A DNA stretch of 64,000 bases from Mastigamoeba balamuthi (GCA_902651635.1 CACRSC010000031.1:1160658-1224657), one strand, 5' to 3'. Numbered from the stretch's first letter, positions 41,239-52,728 are shown. A program made the numbers and translations. The notes: a model not told the origin generated them from the letters alone.

Positions 41239-42779
41239 TCACACCGAGGCGGCGACGGCGGGCGTGCGGGTGGGGGTACCGGGGTCCTGCTTGATCTGCT
41301 GCAGAATGACGAGACTCTGCCCGCAGCAGCCGTGCAGGCCCCCGGGCTCGCCGCTCGTCGGCCTCGACGTCCTGGCAGTCCCGCGCGCCGCAGCGATCTC
41401 CAGCAGCGCCCCGTGGCCCCCCGAGCGCGGCCCCGGCACGCCAGGCGTCGGCAGTGACGCGGCGGATGACGCGGGTACGCGGCGGGGGGCGTCGAGGAGC
41501 AGCGGGCTGCAGCGCGCCTGGACCCAGCGGTCGCGCTCCGAGGACAGGCGGCGGAAGTGCTGGGCGATGCCGCCGCACGACGCCGAGGCCCGCGCGGCGG
41601 CCTCGAGCTCGCGGAGCAGCCGCCAGTAGCGCTCAAAGACGACCGCCGAGACGTTGGCGCTGAACGACGTGCGCGCCAGGAGCTCGAGCTCGAGCTCCAG
41701 GAGCTCGTCGGGCCGCACGCAGGCCACGCGGGCGACGTAGGTGTTGGTGTAGCAGTTGTCGTCGAGCAGCTTGGCCGAGACCAGAGTGCTGCGCAAAGGG
41801 GGAAGGTGGGGCTGGTCGTCAGAAGAGCAGAGGCGAACGGAACACCGCAAAACAAACAAGAACAAAAGGAGCAGAGAAAACTGGGCCCCCGCTGCCCGAA
41901 ACAACCCTGAAGTTCACGTTTCAAGGCGGCAACCAATTTCGCGACCGCGCAGTGGCGAGGCGGGGCTTGGCGGGATGGAAGAAGCCCCATCTGGGGCGGC
42001 GGGTGGCGGTCGGGAACAGAAGCGCCAACGCCCGCAGAACACCACCTTCTCTTGGGTTACTATAACGAGCAAGCCGAAAATAACGGGGGAGGGCGAAGCA
42101 GGAAAAGCGGTTAGGGCTGCCCCGACCCCCCACCAACGCACGCGGGGTGAGCGAGCGCACCCCACCTGCCCCCCGATCGCGAGACAGCTGGCGCTGGGGC
42201 GGCAGCACGTAGGGGAGGAGTGGAACGTACGCGGCAGCCCACAATCGGCGGATGTTCTTGGCGTTGAGAGAGTCCGAGCCCACGGGGCAGGCCACAGCGC
42301 GGTCCATCAGCGCCAGCGCCGTGACGAACAGCTCGGTGCCCCACCTGGTGTACAGGAAGTACCTGCGCGGGCGCCGCCACGTGGAGATCGATCAGTGCGC
42401 GACGTTTCGACGGAACGGTCGTGCAGGCAGAAAAACAGCGCCCCTCGTAGGTGTGGGGCTAAAAACAGCGGCAGAACGAACGAAGTCCGACGCACCGCTC
42501 GATGTAGTCGGCCAGGCGCAGCTGCGGGGCCACGGGGCGCGAGAAAGAGCTCCCGGGGTCGTGCGGCGCGTGGCACGACTCGTTGTAGAGCACCGCGTGC
42601 TTGAGAACGAAGCTGAAGACCGAGGCGACGCACGAGCGGCGTTTGCGGTCGTCAGTCGTCCTCGGCTGCCCCTCCTCCTCGTCATCGCCGGGACTGGATG
42701 GCCCGGCAGCGGCAGCGGCACCTGCCTCTCCCGTTCTCCCCAGCGCCACTAGGGCGGCCATGACGGATCGCAGGTCCAT
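41239..42779 (-). CDS. Pho80-like cyclin
   Basis: Three exons: 42779-42496, then from 42362 to about 42244, then about 41792-41239. The join across the second, about 450-nt intron gives NIRRFTLVSAKLLDDNCYTN, which matches the cyclin-box core (A-S-K-F-L-D-D). Next come YVARVACVRPDELLELELEL and FSANVSAVVFERYWRLLREL, diagnostic of the PHO80/cyclin-Y/PCL subgroup. The N-terminal exon has an acidic insert (PGDDEEEGQPRTTDDRKRRS) and then VFSFVLKHAVLYNES. Such cyclins activate Pho85/CDK5/CDK14-like kinases. The C-terminal tail of about 100 residues is low complexity. The kinase partner is not in this window. Confidence 0.82.
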
Positions 42780-43196
42780 CGCGTCGTGGGGGCGGCGTCG
42801 GGGGAGGAGCGGCGCAAGTGGGGTCTCTCGCCCTTGGGCACAAAAGAACGCTCTCTTAGTAGTACTGGTACTCGCTGGGCAGATAATTAGTGTGTGCGTT
42901 GCGATGCCCACGTGGGTGGTGCCCCCTTTTTCTCCTCGGCTCTCGCAGAACAGAGGCGAAAAAGTGTGCGAACAGTGTGGTTTTGCTGGTGTGGGTGTGG
43001 GGGATGGATTGGATGATGAGAAGGCCTGCAGTAAAATTAAACTTCTGCGCTTGTGGGGGCCCTGACGTGGCTCGGCGGTTTTCCCCGGGATAACAAAAGC
43101 CAGTGCCGTTTGGGATTCGGAAGGTGAGGCGGGTGCGATCTGGCCCCACAACGGTCGTTTGTCCTGCCGGGTTTCCCACCGCGTTTCAGCAAAGTT
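42780..43196. other. Intergenic
   Basis: The stretch lies between the cyclin start and the 3' end of the meckelin gene. It is less GC-rich, with no supported gene. Confidence 0.45.
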
Positions 43197-46100
43197 TCAC
43201 AGCAGGAAGCGCGGGTCCACGAGGGTCTTGTAGGCGATGTTGCGGCGGCCGAGCCCGTGGCGGGCGTAGACGAGCAGGCGGTTCAGCGCGTACGAGACCA
43301 GCGCGCCGGCCAGCGGGTTGTTGCCGGCGACCCACGTGACCGTCGTGAACACGAGCACGCCCCACAGCAGCAGGTCGTGCTCGACCCCCATGAGCAGCGA
43401 TCTGGCAAACTCCCTTTTGACTATTTGCCTTTAGCGGGCGCTCAGGGACAACGGAACCCCGGACGCAAACCCGGAGGGAGAGACGGATGTCCCGTCGTGT
43501 CTCGCACCTGGGAAGAACACACTCTCGCTCGCCGAGGAGAGATCGGGAGGCACGCCGAGGTACCTGAACAGGGGCTCCTTCTCCTGCTTGACCGAGTACT
43601 TGTGCGTCTTGCTCGTCTACACAACGCCCGAGGTGAGAACAGCGCTCGCCAGGGGGGAGCCCAGTTGCCCGCCGCTCACGTGGTCGATGACGTCCTTCAG
43701 GAACGCCGAGAGTGTCTTGGCGGCCTTGACGAGCTCGTCCTTGGGCGCCTGCTTGCGGAAGTTGATGGCCCTGTACGCCCCCACTGCGCAGGCCCCAAAC
43801 CCCCCCGGAGCAGCAGAGTCAGTGGTGGGCTCTGGGCTGCGCTTGTTCTGACCGCAGTCGAGGCCGTTCATCGTCCCGGTGCGGTCCTGGTTGATCAGGA
43901 AGAAGTACAGCTTCCGCAGCTCCTCGGCAAACGGCACCGTCAGGTACATCTCGAAGACCTGCAGGTCCGTCTCGGGCAGGAGGCCGCGGCTGGCCGCTAT
44001 CTTCTCCTGCTCGGCCTTGAGGTTCGCGTGCATGCCCGCCATGTTGGTGTCGCTGAACGCGTGTACCGAGCGGCCGTGCAGGTAGTACCCGAACGCGGCG
44101 TCGGTCAGCACGAAGCAGCTCAGGTTCGACACGGAGAGCAGGTCCACAAACAGCGTCGTCTCGTCCTTGATCCACCGGAACCGTATCGCGTAGTGGTAAA
44201 TCGCCTGGACCCCAGGCACAGGACACTCGTCTGAGCGGGTGTGCGAGCGCACAGGCGGAGAAGGTGGCGAAAAAAGGGGGGACGGCGGCAACCTCGCACG
44301 CGGCCGTCACGAGCCACGTGACGGTGACGACGGTGAACAGGAGCAGGTGGCTCACGTAGCCGATGGAAACGTCGACGGAGGGCTGCGGCTTGGCGAGGTA
44401 GAGGGCGCTGGTGCCGTAGAGCACAAAGAGGACCACGACCACCTCGAGCTCGAACGAGAGGATCCTCTTGGTCTGCGGGTGAGGGCGGCCACGGGTGAGC
44501 GCGGGAGCAGCGAGGACGAGGGGCCGCCCGAGAGGACGGCGTACCTGCATCGACGAGAGCTCGTTGATGGCGAAGAGCGAGCGCCAGACGCTCACGGGCG
44601 CGTTGACGGGCTTCTCGGTCCCGCGGGGCATCAACTTGCCGCGCGACTTCTCCCAGTCGATGAAGAAGAAGTCCGTCGTGCACTGCGCGTAGAGTATATG
44701 CAGCACGCGGAACGTCTTGCCGGCGAAGCAGAGGATCAGGATGACCTCGAAGGCCAGGAGGTCGTCGAAGAGCAGCGGGACCATCATGCGGATGTCTGCC
44801 TGGCCCTTGAAGAACACGTAGACGTAGAAAGCCTCGCCAAACAGCACCCAGAAGAACACGTCCGAGAAGCAGTCGAATGCCGACACCACGCAGAAGACCA
44901 TGAACTGCGCGCCGCAGACAACGGCAACGGCGGCGTGAGACGAGAGGCCAGGCACTCTGGGGAGAGAGCGAGCCGCACGGGCCAGTAGCGGTTGTGGTTC
45001 CTGCGCATCCATACGACAACCGACCTAAGCCAGAGCACAGCCGCGATGGCCAGCCCCACGCCGAGCAGCGCGTAGCTCATCGTCCTCCACGTCTTGCCGT
45101 CGTCGGAGAACTCGACGCAGAACTTCATCTGCGCGGAGGAGGGCTTGGTCAGCGACAGCGTGCTTGTGCCGTCCCCACCGTGCTCGAGAAGGAGCCTGAC
45201 TCGATGTCCGACACGAGCCGCTCACCGTACTCGACCATCAGCAGGGGTATGTACATCTTCTCGACGTTGCTCTGCAGCTTGACTCTGTTCTCCGAGGGAG
45301 AGACAGACCGACGTAGAAGTGAGTGTGAGTGTGCGAAGAGAAGCAGAGGGAAGCGACCACACGAACTTGAGCTTTACGAGCTTGGGGTACCGGACGACAG
45401 TAGGCGTGGCGTTGAGGCTACTGGTCCTGCCGCTGACCGTATCGCTCACGAAGAAGCGCCGAGTCAGCTGCGCCCCGGCGAGGTCTTGGTCGTTCCAGTT
45501 GATCTTGGAAGACCCCTTGAGCAGGTTCCGCATCAGGACGGGTACCGGCTTGAGGGTGGCGGTCGCCGTTGCGCTCGCCCCCGTGTCCACCAAGTCTGTC
45601 TTGCGCCTTAGTGCTGGCGGGGCGGGGATCGAGCTTTGCGGGCGTACACAGGTCTTGGAACAGAGTGTCGGGGAGCTCCTCAACGAGAGCCCTCAGGTCC
45701 AGCTGGCACGTCATGTTGGTGCTCTTGCCAAACTCGACGTAAGGCGGCATCCCCACGCCGTTTGTGCAGGCCTATTGCTCCGTGTCCGCGTCTGTCAGCA
45801 AACCCTGCACGGTGCAGGCGGCGGTCGCACCGCGAACGACGGGAGGAAGAAGGGCTTGAATCCAACGAAGGCCCCGTCGAGCGCAAACACGGCCGACACA
45901 AACCGGAGTACATAGGGCTTCGCCAGCGGGTGCCAATCGCGTCAGACAGCGGAGGCACCTCACCAGGGGAGAATGAGCGGCTTACCTTCTCGCTGGCCTG
46001 GAGGGCCGGCTTCATGTCGACCAGAGTCTGGTCGCTCAGCACCGTGGGGGCAGAGCTGGAGTAGTAGAGCCACGGCATCGCGTTGGGCCTGCCAGTGTCC

Positions 46101-47264
46101 CACCCCCCGCGTCAGCAGAGGAAAGACGAGCCGCAGAGAACCCAGGTGTAAGGACGCAAACCACTCGCTGATGCCGTAGGGAGCCGAGGAGCTGCCGCGC
46201 TGCCGCTGTAGCGCCAGGGTCTTGTAGGCGCTGCACGCTGTCGTCGAGTCGTCGTAGTACTGCAGCGCGCAGAGGTTCGCGAGGCGCTGGCATGCGCTCT
46301 GCGTCCACGAGACCTCGCAGGCGCGCACGGCCACCGCGAGCCCCGCCACGAAGGGTGCCGACTGTAGGACCTCGACCGACGTCGCGGCAGCGCTGTCCGA
46401 GGACCTCACGCTCGAGAACATCACTCGGGTGTCGGTGGCAGTGCCCAACGTGATCTTCATGTCCGTTGTGCTCAGGCACGTGCCCCCGATGTTCTGGTAG
46501 TTCGTCGCGCACTGGCAGGACCCAGAGGTGTACGTCATCGTCTTGTCCGGGCACCGCACGCACCTGCCGCCCGCGGGGTAGCTGTTCGAGGGGCAAGCGA
46601 CGCACACCTTGCTGCTGAGCTCAGCGCCAGAGACATCCACGTCCACTGCAGCTCACGGGGTCAGAGGAGCTCCTTCAATTCTCCCCACGCGGGGACGCAC
46701 TGGCTGCCGAGCCCGAGGAGCACTGGCACTCTGTGCCCGAGAGCGGGCCGGAGGATCCCGAGGACGTCGTGTTGGTCCCGCAGGCAACGCATCGCGACTG
46801 GTCGAACGAGGCGGCCTTGCTGCTCGCGACGCAGTTGGTGCACACGAGCTGCCCCGACGTACCGGCAGACTCTGCGTACCCTGTCCTGCACCTGCAGCCG
46901 TGCCCTGCGCACGGCCACGGCCATCGAGAGTGTGAGTATGCGAGGTTTACGGGACCAGACTACAATTCACTTGATATCTTCCCTCCAGATATCTCTACAC
47001 TCTGAGGTATTGGCAGCGATCAGGCAAGGGAAGCCGAAATCTGGCTGAATGCGGGCTGCCAAAGGACACGGAACGCGGGAGTGGGCGGTGCGGGCCTGTC
47101 GAGTCGGGGATCGTGGCGTTGGGGCAGGTCTGGCACGACACCGTCGAGTAGTCAAAGTACTGGCTCCCAGTGCAGCTCGTAGACTCCGTGATGGTCAGCA
47201 CCGAGGCCGCCCGCGCACATGCCAGCGCTGCGATCGCGACGACGAGACGGAGGGATGGGGCCAT
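43197..47264 (-). CDS. TMEM67: Meckelin (TMEM67/MKS3), ciliary transition-zone receptor
   Basis: A gene with more than ten exons. It has a signal peptide (LRLVVAIAALACARA) and a Cys-rich N-terminal region (CPSNSYPAGGRCVRCPDKTM, YTSGSCQCATNYQNIGGTC), then CQRLANLCALQYYDD, an ectodomain, and several membrane spans. The membrane region contains FFFIDWEKSRGKL, VWRSLFAINELSSMQ, FVDLLSVSNLSCFVLTDAAF, GYYLHGRSVHAFSDTNM and AFLKDVIDHV. It ends RRNIAYKTLVDPRFLL, matching the C terminus of animal meckelin (K-T-L-V-D-x-R-F-L). Meckelin sits at the ciliary transition zone in the MKS complex and gates ciliary membrane entry. Intron 1 contains paired GATATC elements. It is divergent from the first secreted-family gene. 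Confidence 0.95.
46972..46994. promoter_or_regulatory. Paired GATATC / AGATATCT elements in meckelin intron
   Basis: TGATATCTT and AGATATCT are 10 bp apart within an intron near the 5' end of the meckelin gene. They are copies of the recurring element; the role is unknown. Confidence 0.28.
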
Positions 47265-47654
47265 TTCCCGGGATTATACGAAATCCCGGGGAGATAGACA
47301 AATCGTGATATGCTCGATACCGCGAACTGGACACAGACCATACAGAATCCGAACTTTCCCCAGGATAGAACCACGACATGAGAATGCACCTCGAGGGACT
47401 GCGGTACGCTGGGTTCTCTGCGAGCACTGTTGCGACAGTGCGAACACCGGGTGCTATTTTTGGCGGGCAGGATTGCCATGATTCAACTTCGTGCCAACCG
47501 GAATTGCATATCCACTGCGCCACCCCCGTGCGGCGAGTTCGCGCACGCCACTCGCGTTCTTCCACCCCACTGCCTGCAACTCCCGTCTCGTACGCGCGGC
47601 CGTTCGGCAGCATCCGCCGTCACTGTATTACTGAATTGCCCCCGACAGGCTCGG
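47265..47654. other. Divergent promoter region, meckelin / secreted family gene 1
   Basis: The region contains GTGATATGCTCGATAC near 47305 and no coding sequence I can support. Confidence 0.4.
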
Positions 47655-49034
47655 ATGTCGGTACTTGTGCTCGCAGCCTTCGCAGCTCTCCTGCTGCCCC
47701 CGCGCGCCAGCGCTGTGGCGACGTGCAGCGCCAACCTGACCAATGGAGACCAGTACCCCACGTCCCTGATGTTCGACGACGCGCTGGCGGGGTTCCAGTC
47801 GGCCAACTCTCTGAGCTTCAAAGTGCTTGTGCCCAACCTCGGCTCGGGCCGCACGTACACAGAGTTCAGCGTCGGGCCCGTCTACGCCGCCCCGTGCGCG
47901 CTGTCGCACGGGTCCGCCGTCGCCATCCCCGCCACGGCGTGCGACGAGTACGTCATCGCGACGTACGCGTGGCAGAACATCACGGCGTGCGGAGTCGTGC
48001 GGTCGCTCGACGCGGCCAGCATGGTCGAGACCTACACGGGGGTCCTGCGCGTTAAGTACACCGAGGCCCTGCCGGGCATGAGCGAAATCGACCCCGAGGC
48101 CTCGATCACGCGGACAGTCGTCGAGGACCACCTGTGGACCGTCAGGGCGCTCCTGACCATGTCCGCTGTCGTCGGGAGCGTCCGCGTCTACGCGACCGTC
48201 AACGCGCACCCGCTGTTCACGGCCCTCAAGATCACTGTCCCGACGACGCCCGGAGACCCCTCGCTTATGCTCGACCTGCTCGTCGGGACGCAAGTGCCAT
48301 TCTGGCTCGACAACCCGACGCTCGACTACTCTCAGTCGACGCACGTCGCGTCGATGACGGTCATCTCGTCGCAGCAGTACATGAACTCGAGCTCGCACCA
48401 CTGGGCGCTGCTCACCATCGCGGTGACACCGGTGGCCGGAGTCACGAGTTTCGCCCAGGAGCCCTGGACGCTGAACTTCGACGTCGTCTGCCAGGCAGAC
48501 GTCAAGGAGTGCCCTGCCGACGTCGCCAGCGCCAACAACCACGTCTCGGCGTCGCTGCTGCTCAGCTCCGGGTCGTTCGTGCCCCAAGTGGTCTCGTCCG
48601 TCTCCGCCAGCGCCCAGATCTCGGTGTTCGCCACGCCGGACTATGCGACTGCCAAGAACGCTGTCTTCAGCGACGACGCGTTCTTTCGAACGACATTCTC
48701 CGATAACACTGTGTCCCTTTCTGGGGCTGTCCTGACGGCGTTCACTGTGGACGGGCAGTCGATCTCTGCATCCCCGTCACAGGGCACGTTCGACGTGGCC
48801 AACCAGGACCTGCGCTGGTCCGCTAGCCTGGCCTCTGTCAGCGGCATCCCCGCCGAGGGCAGCGTGACGGTCACAGTGCGTGCGACTATTCTGGTGACAT
48901 ACACCACGACCGCCCGGAGGAGCGCTCCGAGGACCGAAAAGGTGGTCGTGGAAAAGCAGTTCGTGCTGAACAGGCGCCCCGCCGCGCTGCTCGGGGACCA
49001 CGCAGGGGCCTCGAGTAACACCCCGTGGATCTGA
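47655..49034 (+). CDS. Secreted family protein 1 (paralog of next three genes)
   Basis: Single exon, 459 residues. It has a signal peptide (VLVLAAFAALLLPPRASA) and then a mature chain beginning ATCSANLTNGDQYP. The sequence is a run of beta-strand-like segments with few cysteines and several N-x-S/T sites, and no membrane span. Shared family landmarks are D-D-A-L-A-G-F near the N terminus, a central HHWALLTIAVTPVAG, a late TARRSAPR basic site about 40 residues from the end, and the C terminus HAGASSNTPWI. It is the most divergent of the four. It is probably an extracellular or cell-coat protein. The ATG at 47655 was chosen because the signal peptide starts there. Confidence 0.8.
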   Translation: MSVLVLAAFAALLLPPRASAVATCSANLTNGDQYPTSLMFDDALAGFQSANSLSFKVLVPNLGSGRTYTEFSVGPVYAAPCALSHGSAVAIPATACDEYVIATYAWQNITACGVVRSLDAASMVETYTGVLRVKYTEALPGMSEIDPEASITRTVVEDHLWTVRALLTMSAVVGSVRVYATVNAHPLFTALKITVPTTPGDPSLMLDLLVGTQVPFWLDNPTLDYSQSTHVASMTVISSQQYMNSSSHHWALLTIAVTPVAGVTSFAQEPWTLNFDVVCQADVKECPADVASANNHVSASLLLSSGSFVPQVVSSVSASAQISVFATPDYATAKNAVFSDDAFFRTTFSDNTVSLSGAVLTAFTVDGQSISASPSQGTFDVANQDLRWSASLASVSGIPAEGSVTVTVRATILVTYTTTARRSAPRTEKVVVEKQFVLNRRPAALLGDHAGASSNTPWI

Positions 49035-49357
49035 GACGCCAGCGCTCGCTCCCCCTGTGCTGACATTCAACAAGTTCGGAGGCCATTGTGCACCAGATTG
49101 TACGATTGGCGAGTTCTCCTCGCCGTGCGAGAAGGAACCCCGTAAATAGAACAGGCGGAATGCGGCGTACGAGGTGATTTCATCTCGCAGTTACGCGACG
49201 GAACATACCACTATTAATAGCCAGTTCATTTGCCATAGTCTGACTGCTGCGCACCCACCTGCTGTGCGCCACCCTCCCACCTTCTCCGCCCGCATCACGT
49301 TGCCTGCGATCGTGCCCTGCCCTCTCTGACTCGTTCTGGTGCACTGCACGCAGGCAG
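49035..49357. other. Intergenic between secreted family genes 1 and 2
   Basis: The region is AT-rich for this window (for example TACCACTATTAATAGCC near 49206). It is presumably the promoter of the second family member; no gene is seen. Confidence 0.4.
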
Positions 49358-50749
49358 ATGTACGCACTGCTCGCTCTAGCGGTTTTGATGGCGGCCTCCT
49401 CGTGGGCGGCGCCGGCGACCTGCTACCCCAATGCGACTCTGACGGAGCAGTACCCTCCGGCCCTCATCGCCAACGACCCCCTCTCGGGCTTCGCCGCGCT
49501 GAACAAGCTCGCGCTGCGGGTCAAGCGCTACGCTGTCGTCGGGCGCGTCTACGGGACGATGAGCATCGGCCCGGACCCCACGGCCGCCAGCGGGGGCTGC
49601 ACGCTGACCGTCTCGGGCTCGCCGACCACCGGGGCGCAGCCGTGCGAGGAGGACCTCACGACGAGCCAGTTCAGCTGGGGGGCCAACAACTTGATCTGCG
49701 GCATGACGCTCGACCAGACCAATGCAACCTTGGACGTGTGGACCGGGGCCCTGCGGATCAGGTGGACCGACTCGTTCCCGCTGTTCCTGGACGGCGTCAA
49801 CTTCACGAGGGCGTCCTACCAGGACCTGCTGTTCCGTGTCGAGCTGCTGCGCTCCGTCTCGGTGACGCCGACCAACGTCGTCGTCTACGACTCCCTCGTC
49901 GCTCACGGAGTCGTCGGCGGGGTCTCGCTGACCTTCGACTCGACTACCAACTACACCAGCGTGGCGCTCTCCATCATCATGGGTGTCCAGAAGCCCTTCA
50001 GGCCCACGACCTCGGCCGAGCAGCTGTTCACGAGCGGGACCGGGACCAACACGATCGTCGTCCACGCGGCGGCGCCGACGCAGGCCCTTGTGTCGACGAC
50101 ATCGCACAACTGGAAGCAGCTCAACTACGACATCACGCCCGACAGGTCTCTCAAGATGTTCAACGGGCACCAGATCTTCTTCTCGATAGGGGTCGACTGC
50201 GACCCCGGCACCATCTCGAACCCCGCGGACTGCCCCCTCAGGGCGTGGGACAGGCTCAACGTGTCCATCACGCTGACCACCGCCGACTGGACCCCCAAGC
50301 TCGTGGCCGTCGTCACGACAACGGCCACGCTCCAGACCTATGGCACCAGCGGCTACACTGCCACCAAGTCGGCCTTCATCATGGGCGACACCGTCTACGC
50401 CAAGGCCACGTTCACCGCCGACGACATCGGGATTGTGGGGGCGATCCTGCAGGGCGTCAAGATCAACGGCAAGAGCGTGGTCAACACGACGGGGGCGTGG
50501 GACAGTGTCCTCCTGACCTCCAAGTTCTCCTTCGTCCTGCAGGCCTCTGTGCTCGACGACAATGTGACGGAGAGCTCCATGAACGTGCAGGTCGTTGCAT
50601 CTTTCGACGTGGTGTACGTCCCCTACCACAGCAAGAGGTCCGCGTTCCAGCAGCACGAGTCCATCGACGTCGAGCGCACCATCACTGTCTCCCCCGCCGT
50701 CTTCGAGCCCGGCGCGGCCTCCTCCCTGGCCCCGTGGTCGTGGTTCTGA
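49358..50749 (+). CDS. Secreted family protein 2
   Basis: Single exon, 463 residues. The signal peptide is MYALLALAVLMAASSWA. The mature protein starts APATCYPNATLTEQYPPALI. Family landmarks are NDPLSGFAALNKLALRV, VVYDSLVAHGVVGGVSLTF, a central SHNWKQLNYDITPDRSLKMF, GDTVYAKATFTADDIGIVGA, the basic site YHSKRSAF and the C terminus GAASSLAPWSWF. It has many N-glycosylation sequons and no membrane span. It lies head-to-tail with the first and third members. The function is unknown; an extracellular structural or adhesion role is inferred. Confidence 0.82.
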   Translation: MYALLALAVLMAASSWAAPATCYPNATLTEQYPPALIANDPLSGFAALNKLALRVKRYAVVGRVYGTMSIGPDPTAASGGCTLTVSGSPTTGAQPCEEDLTTSQFSWGANNLICGMTLDQTNATLDVWTGALRIRWTDSFPLFLDGVNFTRASYQDLLFRVELLRSVSVTPTNVVVYDSLVAHGVVGGVSLTFDSTTNYTSVALSIIMGVQKPFRPTTSAEQLFTSGTGTNTIVVHAAAPTQALVSTTSHNWKQLNYDITPDRSLKMFNGHQIFFSIGVDCDPGTISNPADCPLRAWDRLNVSITLTTADWTPKLVAVVTTTATLQTYGTSGYTATKSAFIMGDTVYAKATFTADDIGIVGAILQGVKINGKSVVNTTGAWDSVLLTSKFSFVLQASVLDDNVTESSMNVQVVASFDVVYVPYHSKRSAFQQHESIDVERTITVSPAVFEPGAASSLAPWSWF

Positions 50750-51058
50750 GGACCAGCATTTGTCCGGAAGCCCAAAATAGCACAGCCACCCACCACACTG
50801 AGAGATCGATCGCCCACCACCCACCTTCTGTGTCACACAAATAGAAAAACCCCCCTGTTTCCTCATTTTCGCCTGTTCTCTCTGCCTCGCGCGGGGTGCG
50901 CCTTTCTTGCTCGCCCGGCGAACGAGGGCCCGCGCAGCCACAGGGCTGTTAATCACAGCCCGCGCAGGGCGAGCCCCTGGAATATCTCGCCCAGGATACC
51001 GTTCTCCTGGACCTCTGCATTTGCCACAGTCCGCTCTGCTGCAGTGGGTTCGCCGAAA
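50750..51058. other. Intergenic between secreted family genes 2 and 3
   Basis: The region contains AATATCTCGCCCAGGATACC at 50981-51000, about 60 bp upstream of the third family gene. There is no coding sequence. Confidence 0.4.
50981..50989. promoter_or_regulatory. AATATCTCG element upstream of secreted family gene 3
   Basis: AATATCTCG matches one half of the 18-bp palindrome at 20551. It lies about 70 bp upstream of the start codon at 51059. Confidence 0.32.
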
Positions 51059-52420
51059 ATGCCGGAAATGCGCGTGCTATGTTTAACAGCACTGCTCGCC
51101 GCGGCCGCCTGGGCCAGCTGCCCGCTGCCCGACAGCGCCTACATCGAGCCCGTGCTCGAGCTGCCGCTGTCGGGGTTCGCGGCGTGGTCGCTCGAGCTCT
51201 ATTTCGTGGTCCGCGAGCCCGAGGTCGAGTTCCGCACTTACGCGCCGCCCTACTACATCGGCTTCAAGCGCGCCGAGTGCTTCATGGGCGACCAGGGCCC
51301 CGCTGACATACCGTACCCCGTCTGCGAGGCCGGCCGGCGCGTGGGCCCGTTCGTGTGGAACTCCTCGGCCGCCGAGGCCTGCGGCTTCGCTAATAGCACA
51401 GTGGGCGAGGACATCATCTTCACCAACTCGCTCTTCGTCGAGTGGCTGGACCCCAACTCCGAGACGGGCACCGGCACCGCCGCGATACCGTTCCAGCTGA
51501 TCCTGCGCCACTACAGGTACTCGGCGACCAACATCTCCATCTACGACCCCATCAATGCGCAGGCGGTGCTGTCGTACGTCGAGGTCTCGCTCGACACGAC
51601 CAACGCCTCCAACGTCGTCATCAAGCTCTCCGCCACCGTCGGCGCCCTGAAACCATTCGACCTCGCCAACAGCGCCACAGCGCCCCCGGCCATCGTGGGG
51701 ACCGCGACAATCGTCAAAGACCCGCAGTCAGAGGTCACCACCGTGCTGACCACGTCGACGTTTGTCTGGAAGAAGTTCAACTACGTCATCACGCCCGGGG
51801 CGTCTGTCACCAAGCTGGACCAGGCCCGAGTGTACCTCAAGTTCGACGCTGGCTGCCAGACGGGCTCGCAGTGCCCGTTCACGTCGACGTATTCGACGCA
51901 GATCGTGGCGTCTATTCTCCTGTCGACGGACTCGTTCCAGTCGAAGCTCGTCGACACGGCCCTCGTCAACGGAACGATGAGCTTCTGGTCGTCGCCTACA
52001 TTCACCGTCCCCAAGCAGCCCGCGTACTGGGAGGGAGAAATGGTGTACGTGAAGATGAGCTTCGCGGCAAGCAAGATAGGGATAGCCTCCTGGAACAGGA
52101 CCTCGCTGACGGTCAACGGAGAGCCGCCAGAGGGCATCCAGGACCTCAACTGGGACGGGGTAACAGCCGCGAATGCGATCGATGGGGTGCCAGGATCGCT
52201 GGACCAATCGCGATTCCGGTTCGTGGCCCGTCTGCCTGCCTCGACGCCCGACGAGGGCTCCGCACAGATGACGATCCGAGCGACCTACACGATCACGTAT
52301 GACTCCAGCAAGAGAAAGGTGCCGTGGACTCGGGCCATGTCCTTCAGCAGGCTAGCCACGTTCAGCCGGCAACGCCTGCAGAAAGGAGCAGCATCAAGGT
52401 TAGCGCCTTGGTGGCTATGA
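51059..52420 (+). CDS. Secreted family protein 3
   Basis: Single exon, 453 residues from ATG 51059 (a second ATG at 51068 is equally placed). The signal peptide is RVLCLTALLAAAAWASC. Landmarks are LPLSGFAAWSLELYFVV, RTYAPPYYIGFKRAEC, NISIYDPINAQAVLSYVEVS, VWKKFNYVITPGASVTKLDQ, GIASWNRTSLTVNGEPPEG, the basic site YDSSKRKVPW and the C terminus KGAASRLAPWWL. It is clearly closest to the fourth member, with which it is convergent. There is no membrane span or GPI-like tail. It is presumably secreted and glycosylated. Confidence 0.83.
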   Translation: MPEMRVLCLTALLAAAAWASCPLPDSAYIEPVLELPLSGFAAWSLELYFVVREPEVEFRTYAPPYYIGFKRAECFMGDQGPADIPYPVCEAGRRVGPFVWNSSAAEACGFANSTVGEDIIFTNSLFVEWLDPNSETGTGTAAIPFQLILRHYRYSATNISIYDPINAQAVLSYVEVSLDTTNASNVVIKLSATVGALKPFDLANSATAPPAIVGTATIVKDPQSEVTTVLTTSTFVWKKFNYVITPGASVTKLDQARVYLKFDAGCQTGSQCPFTSTYSTQIVASILLSTDSFQSKLVDTALVNGTMSFWSSPTFTVPKQPAYWEGEMVYVKMSFAASKIGIASWNRTSLTVNGEPPEGIQDLNWDGVTAANAIDGVPGSLDQSRFRFVARLPASTPDEGSAQMTIRATYTITYDSSKRKVPWTRAMSFSRLATFSRQRLQKGAASRLAPWWL

Positions 52421-52728
52421 ACACCTGTGAACATGACTGTCATACCAATAGAGCTTGCCGTCTAGATACAGTTATTTATCGAACTGTCGTTCAGTGACAT
52501 TCACGGGACAGAGGCAGGGCTGGGTGAGGGTATGCAGCCCTAACCCTAACAATTGCATTTTCCGATTTGCTGGCTCTTCATTTTACATTTGAGGGCCAGT
52601 ACAAATCTAGTTTGTCAAGTTGATAGCACTGAAGACTCCAATGCCTTTGTTTCAATTGTTGTCACACCCTCCAGTGCTCCTAATGCGAAGGTGAAGGAAG
52701 AGTGCCCGTGGCCGAGGTAGTAACATCG
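52421..52728. other. Intergenic between convergent secreted family genes 3 and 4
   Basis: The stretch is AT-rich. It contains CCCTAACCCTAAC near 52541, two telomere-like units that are too few to mean much. No gene is seen. Confidence 0.4.

Noticed and set aside
49376-50956. A 526-codon minus-strand frame opposite secreted family gene 2
   Set aside because: It is an antisense shadow rich in G, R and D; the plus-strand frame has a signal peptide and aligns with three paralogs.
52541-52556. CCCTAACCCTAAC telomere-like repeat
   Set aside because: Only two units between two genes; too short to call an interstitial telomere or a chromosome end.
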